This document shows, piece by piece, positions 37,793-47,054 of a DNA stretch of 56,552 nucleotides (position 1 is the first letter of the stretch; every line of letters starts with the position of its first letter). The notes beneath the pieces were generated by a model. The model made no database searches. It was given only the letters and a program-made list of their open reading frames with translations, and was not told where the DNA came from. The stretch lies in assembly GCA_030038295.1 (NCBI GenBank), contig JASHPF010000322.1, positions 1-56,552 of the forward strand. Reading direction: 5' to 3'. The DNA is from Streptosporangiaceae bacterium. GTDB taxonomy: Bacteria > Actinomycetota > Actinomycetes > Streptosporangiales > Streptosporangiaceae. The position numbers and the translations under genes were made by a program.

Positions 37793-40133
37793 ACGACCGG
37801 CTGAGCCGGTCGCGGGCTCCGGCCACCGCCACCTGACCGAGGCTGATGCCGCCGTCGTTGCAGGGCACCTGACCGTGCCGCAGCACCTGGAAGCCGTCCT
37901 CCTGCAGCCTGGCCACCACCCGGTCGGTCAGCAGCAGATTCTGGAACACCCCGCCGGACAGCGCGGTCACGCCGAGGCCGGTCTGGTCGCGCAGCCGGCA
38001 ACACACCGCGACAGTGGCCGCGGCCAGGCCGTTGTGGAACCTGGCCGCGATGACGCTCGGCTCGACGCCCGCGGCAAGATCGTCAGCGGCGGCGCGCACG
38101 AGGTCGCTGCCGCCGACGATCAGCTGCGCTTCGGCACGCGGGAGGGCGGCGGCCGCGGCCAACCCCCCGGCGACCGCAGCGGCCGGGCGCTCGGTAATCG
38201 CCGCGCGATAACTGCCCTGCTCACCGACGTCGGCGAGCTGCTCGAGCTCGATGGCGGCCTGGCCCTCGTAGTTGATCGCGTCGCGAACCCCGAGCAGCGC
38301 CGCAACCGCGTCGAACAGGCGCCCGGCGCTCGACGTGAGCGGCGCGTTGACCCCGCGCGCGGCCATCGTCACCACCGCGTCCCACTGCGCCGCGTTGCGG
38401 TCGCGCACCGCCAGGCCGGCCGGCAGGTCCGCGAAGCTCGCAGTCAGGTGCGCCGCCGCCATCCGCCAGGGCTGCCTGATAGCCGCGGCCCCGCCCGGCA
38501 TGGGCACCGGTGCCAGCAGGCCGGCCCGCTGGAAATCCGCCGCATCGGCGATCAGGAACTCGCCGCCCCAGATCGTGCCGTCCGTCCCGTAGCCGGTGCC
38601 GTCGAACGCGACCCCGATGACCGGCCCGTTCCACCCGTTCTCGGCCAGGCAGGACGCGACGTGCGCGTGGTGATGCTGCACGCCGACGAGCTCCACGCCC
38701 GCGAGGTCGGTCGCGTACTTCGATGACAGGTAGTCCGGGTGCAGGTCGTGGGCGACGACCTGCGGCTCGACGTCAAATAGCCGCCGGAAGTGCGCGATCC
38801 CCTCGGTAAACGATCGCAGCGTCTCGGCGTTCTCGAGGTCACCGATGTGGTGGGAGACGAACGCGTGCCGGTCCTTGGCGAGGCAGAACGTGTTCTTCAG
38901 CTCGGCCCCGCAGCCGAGGACGGGGCGCAGCAGCGGGCGGGCGAGGCGGATGGGTTCCGGGGCGTAGCCGCGCGAGCGCCGGATGACGGACTCGCGGCCC
39001 TGCCAGACCCGGACAACCGAGTCGTCCGTCCTGATATGGATGGCCCGGTCGTGCACGAGGAACGCGTCTGCGATACCCGCGAGGCGCTGCAGCGCGTCGG
39101 GGTCGCGGAACGCGATCGGCTCATCGGAAAAATTGCCGCTGGTCGCCACCACGGGCCCAGCTGCGGCCGTGGCCAGCAGCTGGTGCAGCGGCGTGTACGG
39201 CAACATCAGCCCGAGCTGCCGATTGCCCGGCGCGACCCCGGGCGCGATGAACCTGTCGGCTTCGGGCAGCCGCGGCAGCAGCACGATGGGCCGCGGCGCC
39301 CCCAGCAGGACCCGCTCGGCGGCGGTGTCCACCACGCACAGCGCGCGCGCCGCGGCGAGGTCGCCAACCATGACGGCGAACGGCTTGTCCTCCCGGTACT
39401 TGCGGGCCCGCAGCGCGGCTGCGGCGGCGGCGTTACCGGCGTCGACGACCAGGTGATAGCCGCCGAGTCCCTTCACGGCGAGCACACCGCCGGACCGCAG
39501 CACGGCTCCGGCGGCCTCGATCGGATCCGCGCCGGGCAGTTCCGCGCCGGTGGCGTCGACAAGCCGCGCGCGCGGGCCACAGGCGGGGCAGCAGACGGGC
39601 TGGGCGTGGAAGCGACGGTCGGCCGGATCGTGATACTCGGCCGCGCAGAGCGCGCACATGGGAAACGTCGCCATGGTGGTGAACGGCCGGTCGTACGGCA
39701 CGTCCCGCACGATTGTGAACCTCGGCCCGCAGTTGGTGCAGTTGATGAACGGGTAGCGGTACCGGCGGTCAGCCGGGTCGGCCAGCTCGCGCAGGCAGTC
39801 TGCGCAGGTCGCGCTGTCCGGCGACACCAGCGCGCGCCGCTGGCTACCGGCCTGGCTCGTGGCGATGACGAAGCCGGCGGCCCCCGTTGTCCCCATGCTG
39901 ACGGTGCTGACGCGGTCGATCCTGGCTAGCGGCGGGGCTTCTCGCTCAAGCCTCGCGAGGAACCTGGCGACTGCGCCGGCGCTACCCTCGACCTCGGCAA
40001 AGACACCGTCCGCGTCGTTTCCCACCAGCCCGGCGAGGCCCAGACTGGTCGCCAGCCCGTAGACGAACGGCCGGAACCCGACGCCCTGCACCACGCCCTC
40101 GACCCGCACCGCCGTCCTGACCCGGTCGCCCAC
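37791..40133 (-). CDS. hypF: Carbamoyltransferase HypF
   Basis: Acylphosphatase-like VRVEGVVQGVGFRPFVYGLA; Zn-finger CADCLRELADPADRRYRYPFINCTNCGPRFT...CALCAAEYHDPADRRFHAQPVCCPACGP; ALSGGVFQNLLLTDRV; GTG start 40133. Confidence 0.96.
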   Translation of the reverse strand: MGDRVRTAVRVEGVVQGVGFRPFVYGLATSLGLAGLVGNDADGVFAEVEGSAGAVARFLARLEREAPPLARIDRVSTVSMGTTGAAGFVIATSQAGSQRRALVSPDSATCADCLRELADPADRRYRYPFINCTNCGPRFTIVRDVPYDRPFTTMATFPMCALCAAEYHDPADRRFHAQPVCCPACGPRARLVDATGAELPGADPIEAAGAVLRSGGVLAVKGLGGYHLVVDAGNAAAAAALRARKYREDKPFAVMVGDLAAARALCVVDTAAERVLLGAPRPIVLLPRLPEADRFIAPGVAPGNRQLGLMLPYTPLHQLLATAAAGPVVATSGNFSDEPIAFRDPDALQRLAGIADAFLVHDRAIHIRTDDSVVRVWQGRESVIRRSRGYAPEPIRLARPLLRPVLGCGAELKNTFCLAKDRHAFVSHHIGDLENAETLRSFTEGIAHFRRLFDVEPQVVAHDLHPDYLSSKYATDLAGVELVGVQHHHAHVASCLAENGWNGPVIGVAFDGTGYGTDGTIWGGEFLIADAADFQRAGLLAPVPMPGGAAAIRQPWRMAAAHLTASFADLPAGLAVRDRNAAQWDAVVTMAARGVNAPLTSSAGRLFDAVAALLGVRDAINYEGQAAIELEQLADVGEQGSYRAAITERPAAAVAGGLAAAAALPRAEAQLIVGGSDLVRAAADDLAAGVEPSVIAARFHNGLAAATVAVCCRLRDQTGLGVTALSGGVFQNLLLTDRVVARLQEDGFQVLRHGQVPCNDGGISLGQVAVAGARDRLSRS

Positions 40134-40229
40134 CGTTCTAGTGTGGCCGCAGGCCGCGAGCCCCGCAGGTGCTAGTCCGTGACCGCCAGCGGGTACAACG
40201 GCGGACATGCGGCCGGCGGGGGACCAGGG

Positions 40230-40673
40230 ATGACGCTGCTCGCGGGGGCCGAGCCTGCCGAGGCGGGTATGACGTTCATGACCGCGATGGACCACGTCGC
40301 CCAGGCATTCGAGGTGCTCGGGACCGCCGTGCTGGTGGTCGGCGTGCTCTGGTCGGCCGTGCTGGCCGTCGTCGCATGGCGGCGTACCGGCAGTGCGAGC
40401 CGTGCCTACACGGCGGTCCGGCAGGGCTTCGGCGGGGCGCTGCTGCTCGGACTGGAGGTCCTGGTCGCGGCCGACCTCATCAGGACCGTAGCCGTGTCGC
40501 CGACCGTGACGAACGTGCTGGTGCTGGGCCTGATCGTGCTCATCAGGACGTTCTTGTCGTTCTCGCTGGAGATCGAGATCGACGGCGTGGCGCCCTGGCG
40601 CCGGGCGCTCATCGGCGGGGCGAGTACCGCGGTCCAGACCAGCAAGGCGACGGACCGCCAGGAGCCACACTGA
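40230..40673 (+). CDS. DUF1622-type membrane protein
   Basis: Three TM segments; RTFLSFSLEIEIDGVAPWRR. Confidence 0.75.
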   Translation: MTLLAGAEPAEAGMTFMTAMDHVAQAFEVLGTAVLVVGVLWSAVLAVVAWRRTGSASRAYTAVRQGFGGALLLGLEVLVAADLIRTVAVSPTVTNVLVLGLIVLIRTFLSFSLEIEIDGVAPWRRALIGGASTAVQTSKATDRQEPH

Positions 40674-40710
40674 GGCGCGACCGGGAGCGGTGGCGGCAGG
40701 CCGCGTGGTG

Positions 40711-41544
40711 CTACCGCAGCCCGGCGAACAGATCTGTCTCCGGCACCGTCGCTCCGGTGCTGTCGCTGACCCGGACGAAGCTCTCCTGGCCAAAGGCAGA
40801 CTCGGCGATCTCGGGCGGCAGCTTGCTGAACCAGGAGTCCTGGATCTGGCTCGCGTGCGCGAGCAGCGCGTCCCGCTTCCGCGCCAGCACGGGCCTGATG
40901 TCCACCGTCGTGGTGATCCGCGCTTCGGCCTCCGTGGCCTGCCGGAGTTGCTCGGGCGTGAACTCGCGGGGGTCCGGCACGTCTTCGCCGAGGTCGCGCA
41001 GCGCTGCCCAGACCTTGCGCCACGAGCTGCCGCGCATCGCGATCTGGTAGTACTTGGCGGCGATGGCGGTCTGGCCCGCCGCGGCGGCCGCCGCGCGGGC
41101 GGCGTGCACGTGATCGGGGTGCTGGTACAGACCCTGGTCGTCGTAGGAGATGATCACCTGCGGCTGGTATGTCTTGATCAGCGCGCCGATCCGGTCCGCC
41201 ACGTCATCGAGCGGCACGTTGCAAAACGCGTCGGGCCGGTCCTTGTAGTCCCAGTCCGGCATCCCGGAGTCGTGGTAACCGAGCAGCTCAAGCTCGGATA
41301 CGCCGAGGATCTGCCCCGACCGGCGCAGCTCGGCCAGTCGCAGCTGCGCCACGGCCAGTTCGTCGTGGCCGTCCTCGCCCGGCTTGATCTGGCCAGGAGC
41401 ATCGCCGAACTCCCCGTTCGTGCAGGTCACCACCACCGTTCGGACGCCCTGATCGGAGTAGGTGGCCAGCACCCCGCCGGTGCTCGATGCCTCGTCGTCG
41501 GGGTGTGCGTGCACGACCATCAGAGTGAGGGAGTCGGCTGTCAT
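40711..41544 (-). CDS. mca: PIG-L/LmbE family amidase, mycothiol S-conjugate amidase-like
   Basis: LTLMVVHAHPDDEASSTGGVLATYSDQGVRTVVVTCTNGEFGDAPGQI; DDQGLYQHPDHVHAARAA. Confidence 0.85.
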   Translation of the reverse strand: MTADSLTLMVVHAHPDDEASSTGGVLATYSDQGVRTVVVTCTNGEFGDAPGQIKPGEDGHDELAVAQLRLAELRRSGQILGVSELELLGYHDSGMPDWDYKDRPDAFCNVPLDDVADRIGALIKTYQPQVIISYDDQGLYQHPDHVHAARAAAAAAGQTAIAAKYYQIAMRGSSWRKVWAALRDLGEDVPDPREFTPEQLRQATEAEARITTTVDIRPVLARKRDALLAHASQIQDSWFSKLPPEIAESAFGQESFVRVSDSTGATVPETDLFAGLR

Positions 41545-41623
41545 GCTTCCAGCCTGCCGCATCACCCGGCGGGGCGCACATCGGGCCGACCGGGGCGGTG
41601 GCCGACCGTGGTAGGCAGGAAAC

Positions 41624-41980
41624 GTGGCTGGTCACCCTGATCCCCGATTCCTGCTCGGGGCGGAGCGGCAGGCTGCGCTGGCCCGAATCGCGGCGCTGCG
41701 CCGGGAGTTCGCGGACATCGTCACCGCCGCCGCGGCCGCGAACGGCGACGACGAGCACGACCCGGAGGGCGCCACAATCGCGTTCGAGCGCGAGCACGTC
41801 GCTGCCCTGCTGGGTCAGGCGCGCGACCAGCTCGGGGAGATCGACGCGGCGCTGCTCCGCGTCGAAAAGGGCAGCTACGGCAGCTGCGTTCGCTGCGGCA
41901 GGCCCATTCCGGCCGAGCGGCTGGCGGCTCGGCCTACGGCCGTCACCTGCGTGCCGTGCGCCGGGCGTCGCTCCCGCTAG
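41624..41980 (+). CDS. TraR/DksA-family zinc finger protein
   Basis: IDAALLRVEKGSYGSCVRCGRPIPAERLAARPTAVTCVPCAGR. Confidence 0.9.
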   Translation: MAGHPDPRFLLGAERQAALARIAALRREFADIVTAAAAANGDDEHDPEGATIAFEREHVAALLGQARDQLGEIDAALLRVEKGSYGSCVRCGRPIPAERLAARPTAVTCVPCAGRRSR

Positions 41981-42969
41981 CCGGGGGCGGCTGGGCCGCC
42001 GCCCGCGGCCGGGTCGTCCGGCCCGCCCCGGCCGGGTCCGGCTCCCGGCTGACTGGGTCCGGCTCCCGGCGGGCCGAGTCCGGCTCCCGGCTGACTGGGT
42101 CCGGCTCCCGGCAGGCCGAGTCCGGCTCCCGGCGGGCCGAGTCCGGATCCCGGCGGGCCGAGTCCGGCTTCCAGCTGGCCGAGTGCACCAGCCCGCCACA
42201 GCGCACCAAGGGTGCCCTGCGCGGCGCGGTTGGCCGCCGCACCGCCGCCACGTCCCCGTAGCACGAACGCGAAGGCCACCGCGATCAGCGCGCCGATCAG
42301 CGGCCCGACCAGGTAGGCCCACCAGGACGTCCAGTCACCGAGCACCAGCGCGGGCCCGAGGGAGCGCGCCGGGTTCATCGACGCCCCGCTGACCGGGGCG
42401 CCGAACAGGCCCGCCAGGATGATGTAGCTGCTGACACCGAGGGCGGCGATCGGGCCGAGTGCCTGCGCCCCGGACGCGGTGCCGAGAATGACGCTGACGA
42501 GCCCGGTCGTCAGCAGCGCCTCCCAGGCGAGCGCGGTGGCCGTCGAGATGCCCGGGCCCGGCAGCGTCAGACCGGCGCTCCCGTGCTTGCCGAGGAGCCC
42601 GATCAGCAGCAGCGTCGCGAGCACGGCGCCAGCGAACTGGGCGACGATGTAAGGGACGACCCGACCCCAGGGAAAGTTGCCCCGGAGCGCAAACGCCAGG
42701 CTCACCGCGGGGTTGAGGTGCGCGCCCGACACCGTGCCCATGAACAGGATGACCGCCATGACCATGAGTCCGGGGCCGACTGCCCGGACCGGGCCGGGTA
42801 CGACGTCACCGCCGAAGCGAGCGTTGACAATGCCCCCGCCGACGGCGACCGTCACGAGCAGGAACGTGCCGAGCAGCTCGCTGAACAGCCGCCGCCACTC
42901 GTAGCTGGTATCCCAGAAGTCGTACTGGCGCGCCGTCGCGTTCGGCACTCCGAACGACCGCAGCGTCAC
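41977..42969 (-). CDS. Aquaporin/MIP family channel with Gly/Pro repeat C-terminal tail
   Basis: Two NPA motifs (SGAHLNPAVSLAFAL, VSGASMNPARSLGPAL); C-terminal heptad repeats GLGPPGA/GPSQPGA. Confidence 0.92.
   Translation of the reverse strand: MTLRSFGVPNATARQYDFWDTSYEWRRLFSELLGTFLLVTVAVGGGIVNARFGGDVVPGPVRAVGPGLMVMAVILFMGTVSGAHLNPAVSLAFALRGNFPWGRVVPYIVAQFAGAVLATLLLIGLLGKHGSAGLTLPGPGISTATALAWEALLTTGLVSVILGTASGAQALGPIAALGVSSYIILAGLFGAPVSGASMNPARSLGPALVLGDWTSWWAYLVGPLIGALIAVAFAFVLRGRGGGAAANRAAQGTLGALWRAGALGQLEAGLGPPGSGLGPPGAGLGLPGAGPSQPGAGLGPPGAGPSQPGAGPGRGGPDDPAAGGGPAAPG
42037..42183. repeat. Seven tandem 21-bp repeats inside aquaporin 3' end
   Basis: Units TCCGGCTCCCGGC(T/G)G(A/G)C(T/C)G(G/A)G at 42037, 42058, 42079, 42100, 42121, 42142, 42163. 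Confidence 0.92.
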
Positions 42970-43057
42970 CGCGACGTGTCGTGCATCGCCGGACGCTATG
43001 CCAGCGGGCTCGGTGCTGATGGCCGCCTCCTGGAGTTAACGAGGTGTTCACGGCAAG

Positions 43058-43558
43058 TTAGCGCAGGATCTCGACCAGCAGTACCCAGACGTTGATCAGG
43101 CCAAAGATCAGCGCCGCGAGCACGCTCGGAACGAGCCAGTACAGCCCGCCGCCCGCCGCGGGGATCAGGGTCGCTCCGGCCAGCCCCAGGCACGCGCAGC
43201 TCAGCACCGACGGGAACACCCGGCCCAGCATCCGGCGCCAGATCGTGTCTTCCGGCCCGCGTTTCGCGTGCAGGTCGAGCCACACCTGGGCGCCACCGAT
43301 GACCAGGCCGGTCGCGAGCAGTTCGAGGCCCAGGGCGAGCCTGGCCTGGCCGGGCACGATCAGCAGCAGCGCGGCGACCAGCGGCGTGGCGAACAGGATG
43401 AGGGTCTGGGCGGCCCGGCTCGGCAGGCTCGCGATCTCCAGGATCTGCCTGAGATTGATCGAGACCGCGATGAACAGCAGGCCGGCCAGTGCCGCCGACG
43501 CGGTCGCGACCGACTCCCCGAACTCGGTCCATGAGGCTGCCGTGTAGGCGCTGCTCAC
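43058..43558 (-). CDS. Conserved membrane protein of unknown function (about 4-5 TM)
   Basis: Hydrophobic ORF; stop region overlapped by the upstream gene's start context (43555-43558). Confidence 0.7.
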   Translation of the reverse strand: MSSAYTAASWTEFGESVATASAALAGLLFIAVSINLRQILEIASLPSRAAQTLILFATPLVAALLLIVPGQARLALGLELLATGLVIGGAQVWLDLHAKRGPEDTIWRRMLGRVFPSVLSCACLGLAGATLIPAAGGGLYWLVPSVLAALIFGLINVWVLLVEILR

Positions 43559-44802
43559 AGCCGCCCACCGGGCGCACCAGCCTGGTCATCGCCCGCGTCG
43601 TCGGGCTCGCGGACCCACGCCGAGAAAACCGGCAGCCCGTGCCACGGGCTGCGGGCCGGGCCTGGCGGCCCGGCCCGGTCCGCATCCGGGTCCGCCGCGA
43701 ACGCGACGACGGCGTACGGGTACGCGAACCGCAGCTCCGCCTCCCGGTGCCGGGCGGGCAGCCGCGCAGCCATGCCGACCGCCAGCGCGGTCACGGCGGC
43801 CGCCTCGAATCCGGTCCGGGTGTACCGCGCCATCGCGGACTGGGCAGCGGCCCAGGGGTCATCGCCGGGGACCAGCGCGCGCCGGGCGGTCGCGAACCCG
43901 AGTGCCGGGTCGGTGAGGTCGAGTCGCGACGATGCCGACCAGGCCGGCAGGACCGCCGTGCAGGCATCGGCCGGCGCCATGACCTCACGCAGCCGCCAGA
44001 GTGGGCCCTCGCCGAGCGGCAGGCTGGCCAGCTCGCGCCGGTCGACGCGCACACCGGTCGCGAGCCGGTGGCCGATGTCGTGGGCGGCGGCGAGGACAGG
44101 GGCGGCTGGCACCTCTGGCGAGGCACCGACCGAGACGACGAGCAGGCCGCCGACCGCGGCGGCGGCGTGCACGATCACATCGCCGGCGTCCGGCGCGACG
44201 GCGATGAACTGGCGGTGCCCGCGGGCGCCCGGCCCGGTGGGGGTGCGCAGCACCCGGTCCAGCTGTCCCGCCCACGGGCTCGCCGAGCCGAGCGCGCTAG
44301 CCGGTGCGAGATCGAACGGCAACTGCCAGGACACCTTCGTGGCCAGCGCGGTCGCGAGGACCAGGACGGCGAGGTCGGCGTCGACGGGGAATCTCTCGAT
44401 CAGGCCGAAGGTGTGCTCCCGTGCCCAGGAGTCCAGGCCCGCCTGGCCTGGCAGCGTTCCGGTGCTGACCGCGGCGGGCAGGCCGGCCAGCCAGCTGCGG
44501 AACTCATCCGTGCCGCTAAACCCCGGCGCGGTCCAGACCGCGGCCGCGGCGCCGACGAGCGGATGGAGATCGGCGAGCAGTTCAGCCGCCGCCCCGGCGG
44601 CGACATCGATGTCGCAGCCCAGCGCGTCGGTCAGCGCCTGCCGGTCGGCGCCAGAACTGGCCGGCCCCGCGAGCGCGAGCAGCAGCCACGCGCCGAGCGG
44701 CGAGGCAACCTGGTGACGATCCCCCACCACGGCGTGTACCCGAGCGGCGTACCCGGCGACTGCGTCCGCCACAACGGCCGTCTGCACGCTCATGACATCC
44801 AC
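43555..44802 (-). CDS. Divergent serpin-like protein
   Basis: Serpin-like landmarks: VASPLGAWLLLALAGPA..., LATALATKVSWQLPFD, RYTRTGFEAAAVTALAVGM hinge, RFAYPYAVVAFA, GLPVFSAWV. Confidence 0.65.
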   Translation of the reverse strand: MDVMSVQTAVVADAVAGYAARVHAVVGDRHQVASPLGAWLLLALAGPASSGADRQALTDALGCDIDVAAGAAAELLADLHPLVGAAAAVWTAPGFSGTDEFRSWLAGLPAAVSTGTLPGQAGLDSWAREHTFGLIERFPVDADLAVLVLATALATKVSWQLPFDLAPASALGSASPWAGQLDRVLRTPTGPGARGHRQFIAVAPDAGDVIVHAAAAVGGLLVVSVGASPEVPAAPVLAAAHDIGHRLATGVRVDRRELASLPLGEGPLWRLREVMAPADACTAVLPAWSASSRLDLTDPALGFATARRALVPGDDPWAAAQSAMARYTRTGFEAAAVTALAVGMAARLPARHREAELRFAYPYAVVAFAADPDADRAGPPGPARSPWHGLPVFSAWVREPDDAGDDQAGAPGGRL

Positions 44803-44850
44803 TGTGCCGCAGCCAGCCGTCCGGGCTTGCCAGGCGCGCGGGTCCGGGCG

Positions 44851-46446
44851 CTAGGCCGACTTGCTGGCCTGCGCGCCGACCTGATACCGGGACCGCGCCA
44901 GCAGTACGAAGCTGAAGATGCCCGCCGCCAGCGCCAGGGCCGCCGCGAGGTAGAGCGCCGCGTGCAGTCCCGACTCGAACGCGGAGTAGGCGGCCTGGAT
45001 GACCTCCTGGACCAGCTTGGCCTCGTAACCGGTCTTCGGGGTGCTGCCGGAAGACGGCACGAGCCCGGTCTCGACGCCGTTGATGACAACCGACTCGAAG
45101 CTCTTCGGGATCCCGAGCGCCTGCATCCGCGCGACGATGTCGGTGTGCAGCTCGGCGTTCACGAGCGCGCCGAGGACGGCGACGCCGGTGACCGCGCCGA
45201 TCTCGCGGCTGGTGTTAGTGGTGGATGCGGCCATGCCGGACCGCTCCGCCGGAACCGCGGACAGCGCCGACGAGGTCGCCGGGACTACCGTGCTCCCCAC
45301 CCCGATGCCGCACAGCGCCAGCGCGGCGGCCAGCGGCAGATAGGACGGGTGGGGGCTGATCGAAATGGCGGTCAGCAGCAGCCCCGCGGTGAACAGCACG
45401 CTGCCCACGAGGATCGACCAGTGCAGGCCCACGGCGAGTGTCCAGCGGCCGGCCAGCACCGACGCGAGCACCATCAGCACCGTCATCGGCAGGAAGATCA
45501 GCGCGATCCGGTAGCCGCTGTACCCCACGACCTCGTCCAGGAACAACGCGGTGAAGAAGAACACCGCGAAGGTGGCGAAGTAGGCGCAGAATGCGACCAC
45601 GTTAGCGGTCAGAAACGCCGGTACCCGCAGGAACCTCAGGTCGAGCAGGGGATGCGCCGCGCGGGACTGCCACCAGAAGAAGGCCACGACACCCAGGACA
45701 AAGACACACAGCAGCGCGATGACCGCGGGCGAGGCGAAGCCGTGACTCTCCGCCAGGATGACAGAAAAAGCCAGCGCCGTGATGGCGGCGGCGCCAAACA
45801 GCGTGCCGGCGATGTCCACCCGTTTCGCGTCCGGATCGGCGTTCTCCGGCAGCACCACCGAGCACAGCGTGAGCGCCACAGCGCCCACGACCAGGTTGAA
45901 CCAGAAGATTGCGCGCCAGATCCCGAAGATGCCGATGAGCGCGCCACCGATCACGGGGCCGAGCGCGAGGGCGACGCCCGACACCGCCGTCCAGACGCCG
46001 ACGGCCCAGCCTCGCTCTCGCTCGTCGGTGTAGACGTGGCGCAGCATCGACAGCGTGCCGGGCTCACTCGCCGCCGCGCCGAACCCCATCACAGCCCGTC
46101 CGGCGATGAGCACGCCGGGGTTGGGGGCCAGCGCTGACAGCACGGAACCGGCGCAGAAGATCACAATGCCGATGATCATGACCCGCTTGCGGCCGAATTC
46201 GTCCCCGACCATGCCGAAGCCGAGCATCGCGCCCGCGAACGTCAGCGCGTACGCACCAACCACCCACTGCAGGGCCTCAACCCCGGCGTGCATGTGCGTC
46301 TGGATGTTCCCCAGCGCGACACTGACGACGGTGTTGTCCAGGAATGTCAGGAACAGGACGATACACAGCACGGCCAGGGCGAGCGAACGGCCGCCGTGCC
46401 TGACGGTGGCCGCTTCGCCCTCGGGCAGACCTATTCGGCTGACCAC
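44851..46446 (-). CDS. MFS transporter, DHA2-type drug efflux family
   Basis: FLTFLDNTVVSVALGNIQTHMHAG...GDEFGRKRVMIIG; 14-TM architecture; GTG start. Confidence 0.92.
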   Translation of the reverse strand: MVSRIGLPEGEAATVRHGGRSLALAVLCIVLFLTFLDNTVVSVALGNIQTHMHAGVEALQWVVGAYALTFAGAMLGFGMVGDEFGRKRVMIIGIVIFCAGSVLSALAPNPGVLIAGRAVMGFGAAASEPGTLSMLRHVYTDERERGWAVGVWTAVSGVALALGPVIGGALIGIFGIWRAIFWFNLVVGAVALTLCSVVLPENADPDAKRVDIAGTLFGAAAITALAFSVILAESHGFASPAVIALLCVFVLGVVAFFWWQSRAAHPLLDLRFLRVPAFLTANVVAFCAYFATFAVFFFTALFLDEVVGYSGYRIALIFLPMTVLMVLASVLAGRWTLAVGLHWSILVGSVLFTAGLLLTAISISPHPSYLPLAAALALCGIGVGSTVVPATSSALSAVPAERSGMAASTTNTSREIGAVTGVAVLGALVNAELHTDIVARMQALGIPKSFESVVINGVETGLVPSSGSTPKTGYEAKLVQEVIQAAYSAFESGLHAALYLAAALALAAGIFSFVLLARSRYQVGAQASKSA

Positions 46447-46453
46447 ATGGCTC

Positions 46454-46951
46454 CTAGGGTGACTGGCAGGGGGCCGGCAGCCCGGTCGTCTTCCCGCCGT
46501 TCGCCAGGGCGGCAAGATTACAGAAGCTGGCCACGCCCACCTTCCACGTGCCGTTCTCGTAGACCGCCGTACCCATCTGGTTCTTCAGCTCCGGCGTGCC
46601 GCCGACCAGGATTGTATAGATGACCGTGGCCTGGGTTGGCGACGTTAGCGTGACTTTTGTGACTTTAGCGGACGCCTCGGACGCGAAACTAGAGCCAAGC
46701 AGGCTCTTCACGGCGGCCTGCACCTGCGGGCCGTCCTGCAGCAGGTTGATCCGCTGGCTGAGGGAACTGCTCGGACTGAAGAACGCTTCCCAGTTCGCCG
46801 TGATCTCGCTGACCGCGCTGGCGCTCGCCGAGGCTTTCGGCTTGGGCGTGCTGGAACTACTCGGGCTGCTGCCGCAGGCCGTGACCGTCACCGCCAGTAC
46901 GACAAGCGCGCAGCTGCCGAGCAGGTAAGGGATACGCCGATGACGCTTCAT
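46454..46951 (-). CDS. Secreted lipoprotein (low-molecular-weight antigen MTB12-like)
   Basis: Signal + lipobox VLAVTVTAC; Ser/Pro-rich linker; FFSPSSSLSQRINLLQDG... module; RBS GGAGGA. Confidence 0.8.
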   Translation of the reverse strand: MKRHRRIPYLLGSCALVVLAVTVTACGSSPSSSSTPKPKASASASAVSEITANWEAFFSPSSSLSQRINLLQDGPQVQAAVKSLLGSSFASEASAKVTKVTLTSPTQATVIYTILVGGTPELKNQMGTAVYENGTWKVGVASFCNLAALANGGKTTGLPAPCQSP

Positions 46952-47054
46952 GCAGCTATCCTCCAACTATCTCTCAGCCAATGGCATTCCACTCCTTAAC
47001 CGATCTTCTCGCACCTGTCGGCCGGCTAGTAACCTCCGGCCTGACACGCGTGTC

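Noticed and set aside
37791-40793. Full 1000-aa version of the HypF ORF
   Set aside because: N-terminal extension is low-complexity and overlaps the DUF1622 gene; conserved HypF begins near GTG 40133.
42037-42183. CRISPR or integron-like repeat at the aquaporin end
   Set aside because: In-frame 21-bp coding repeats without spacers; explained by heptad protein tail.
43489-46137. 882-aa plus-strand ORF
   Set aside because: Arg/Gly/Gln/His-rich antisense read-through of serpin-like and MFS genes; no recognisable motifs.
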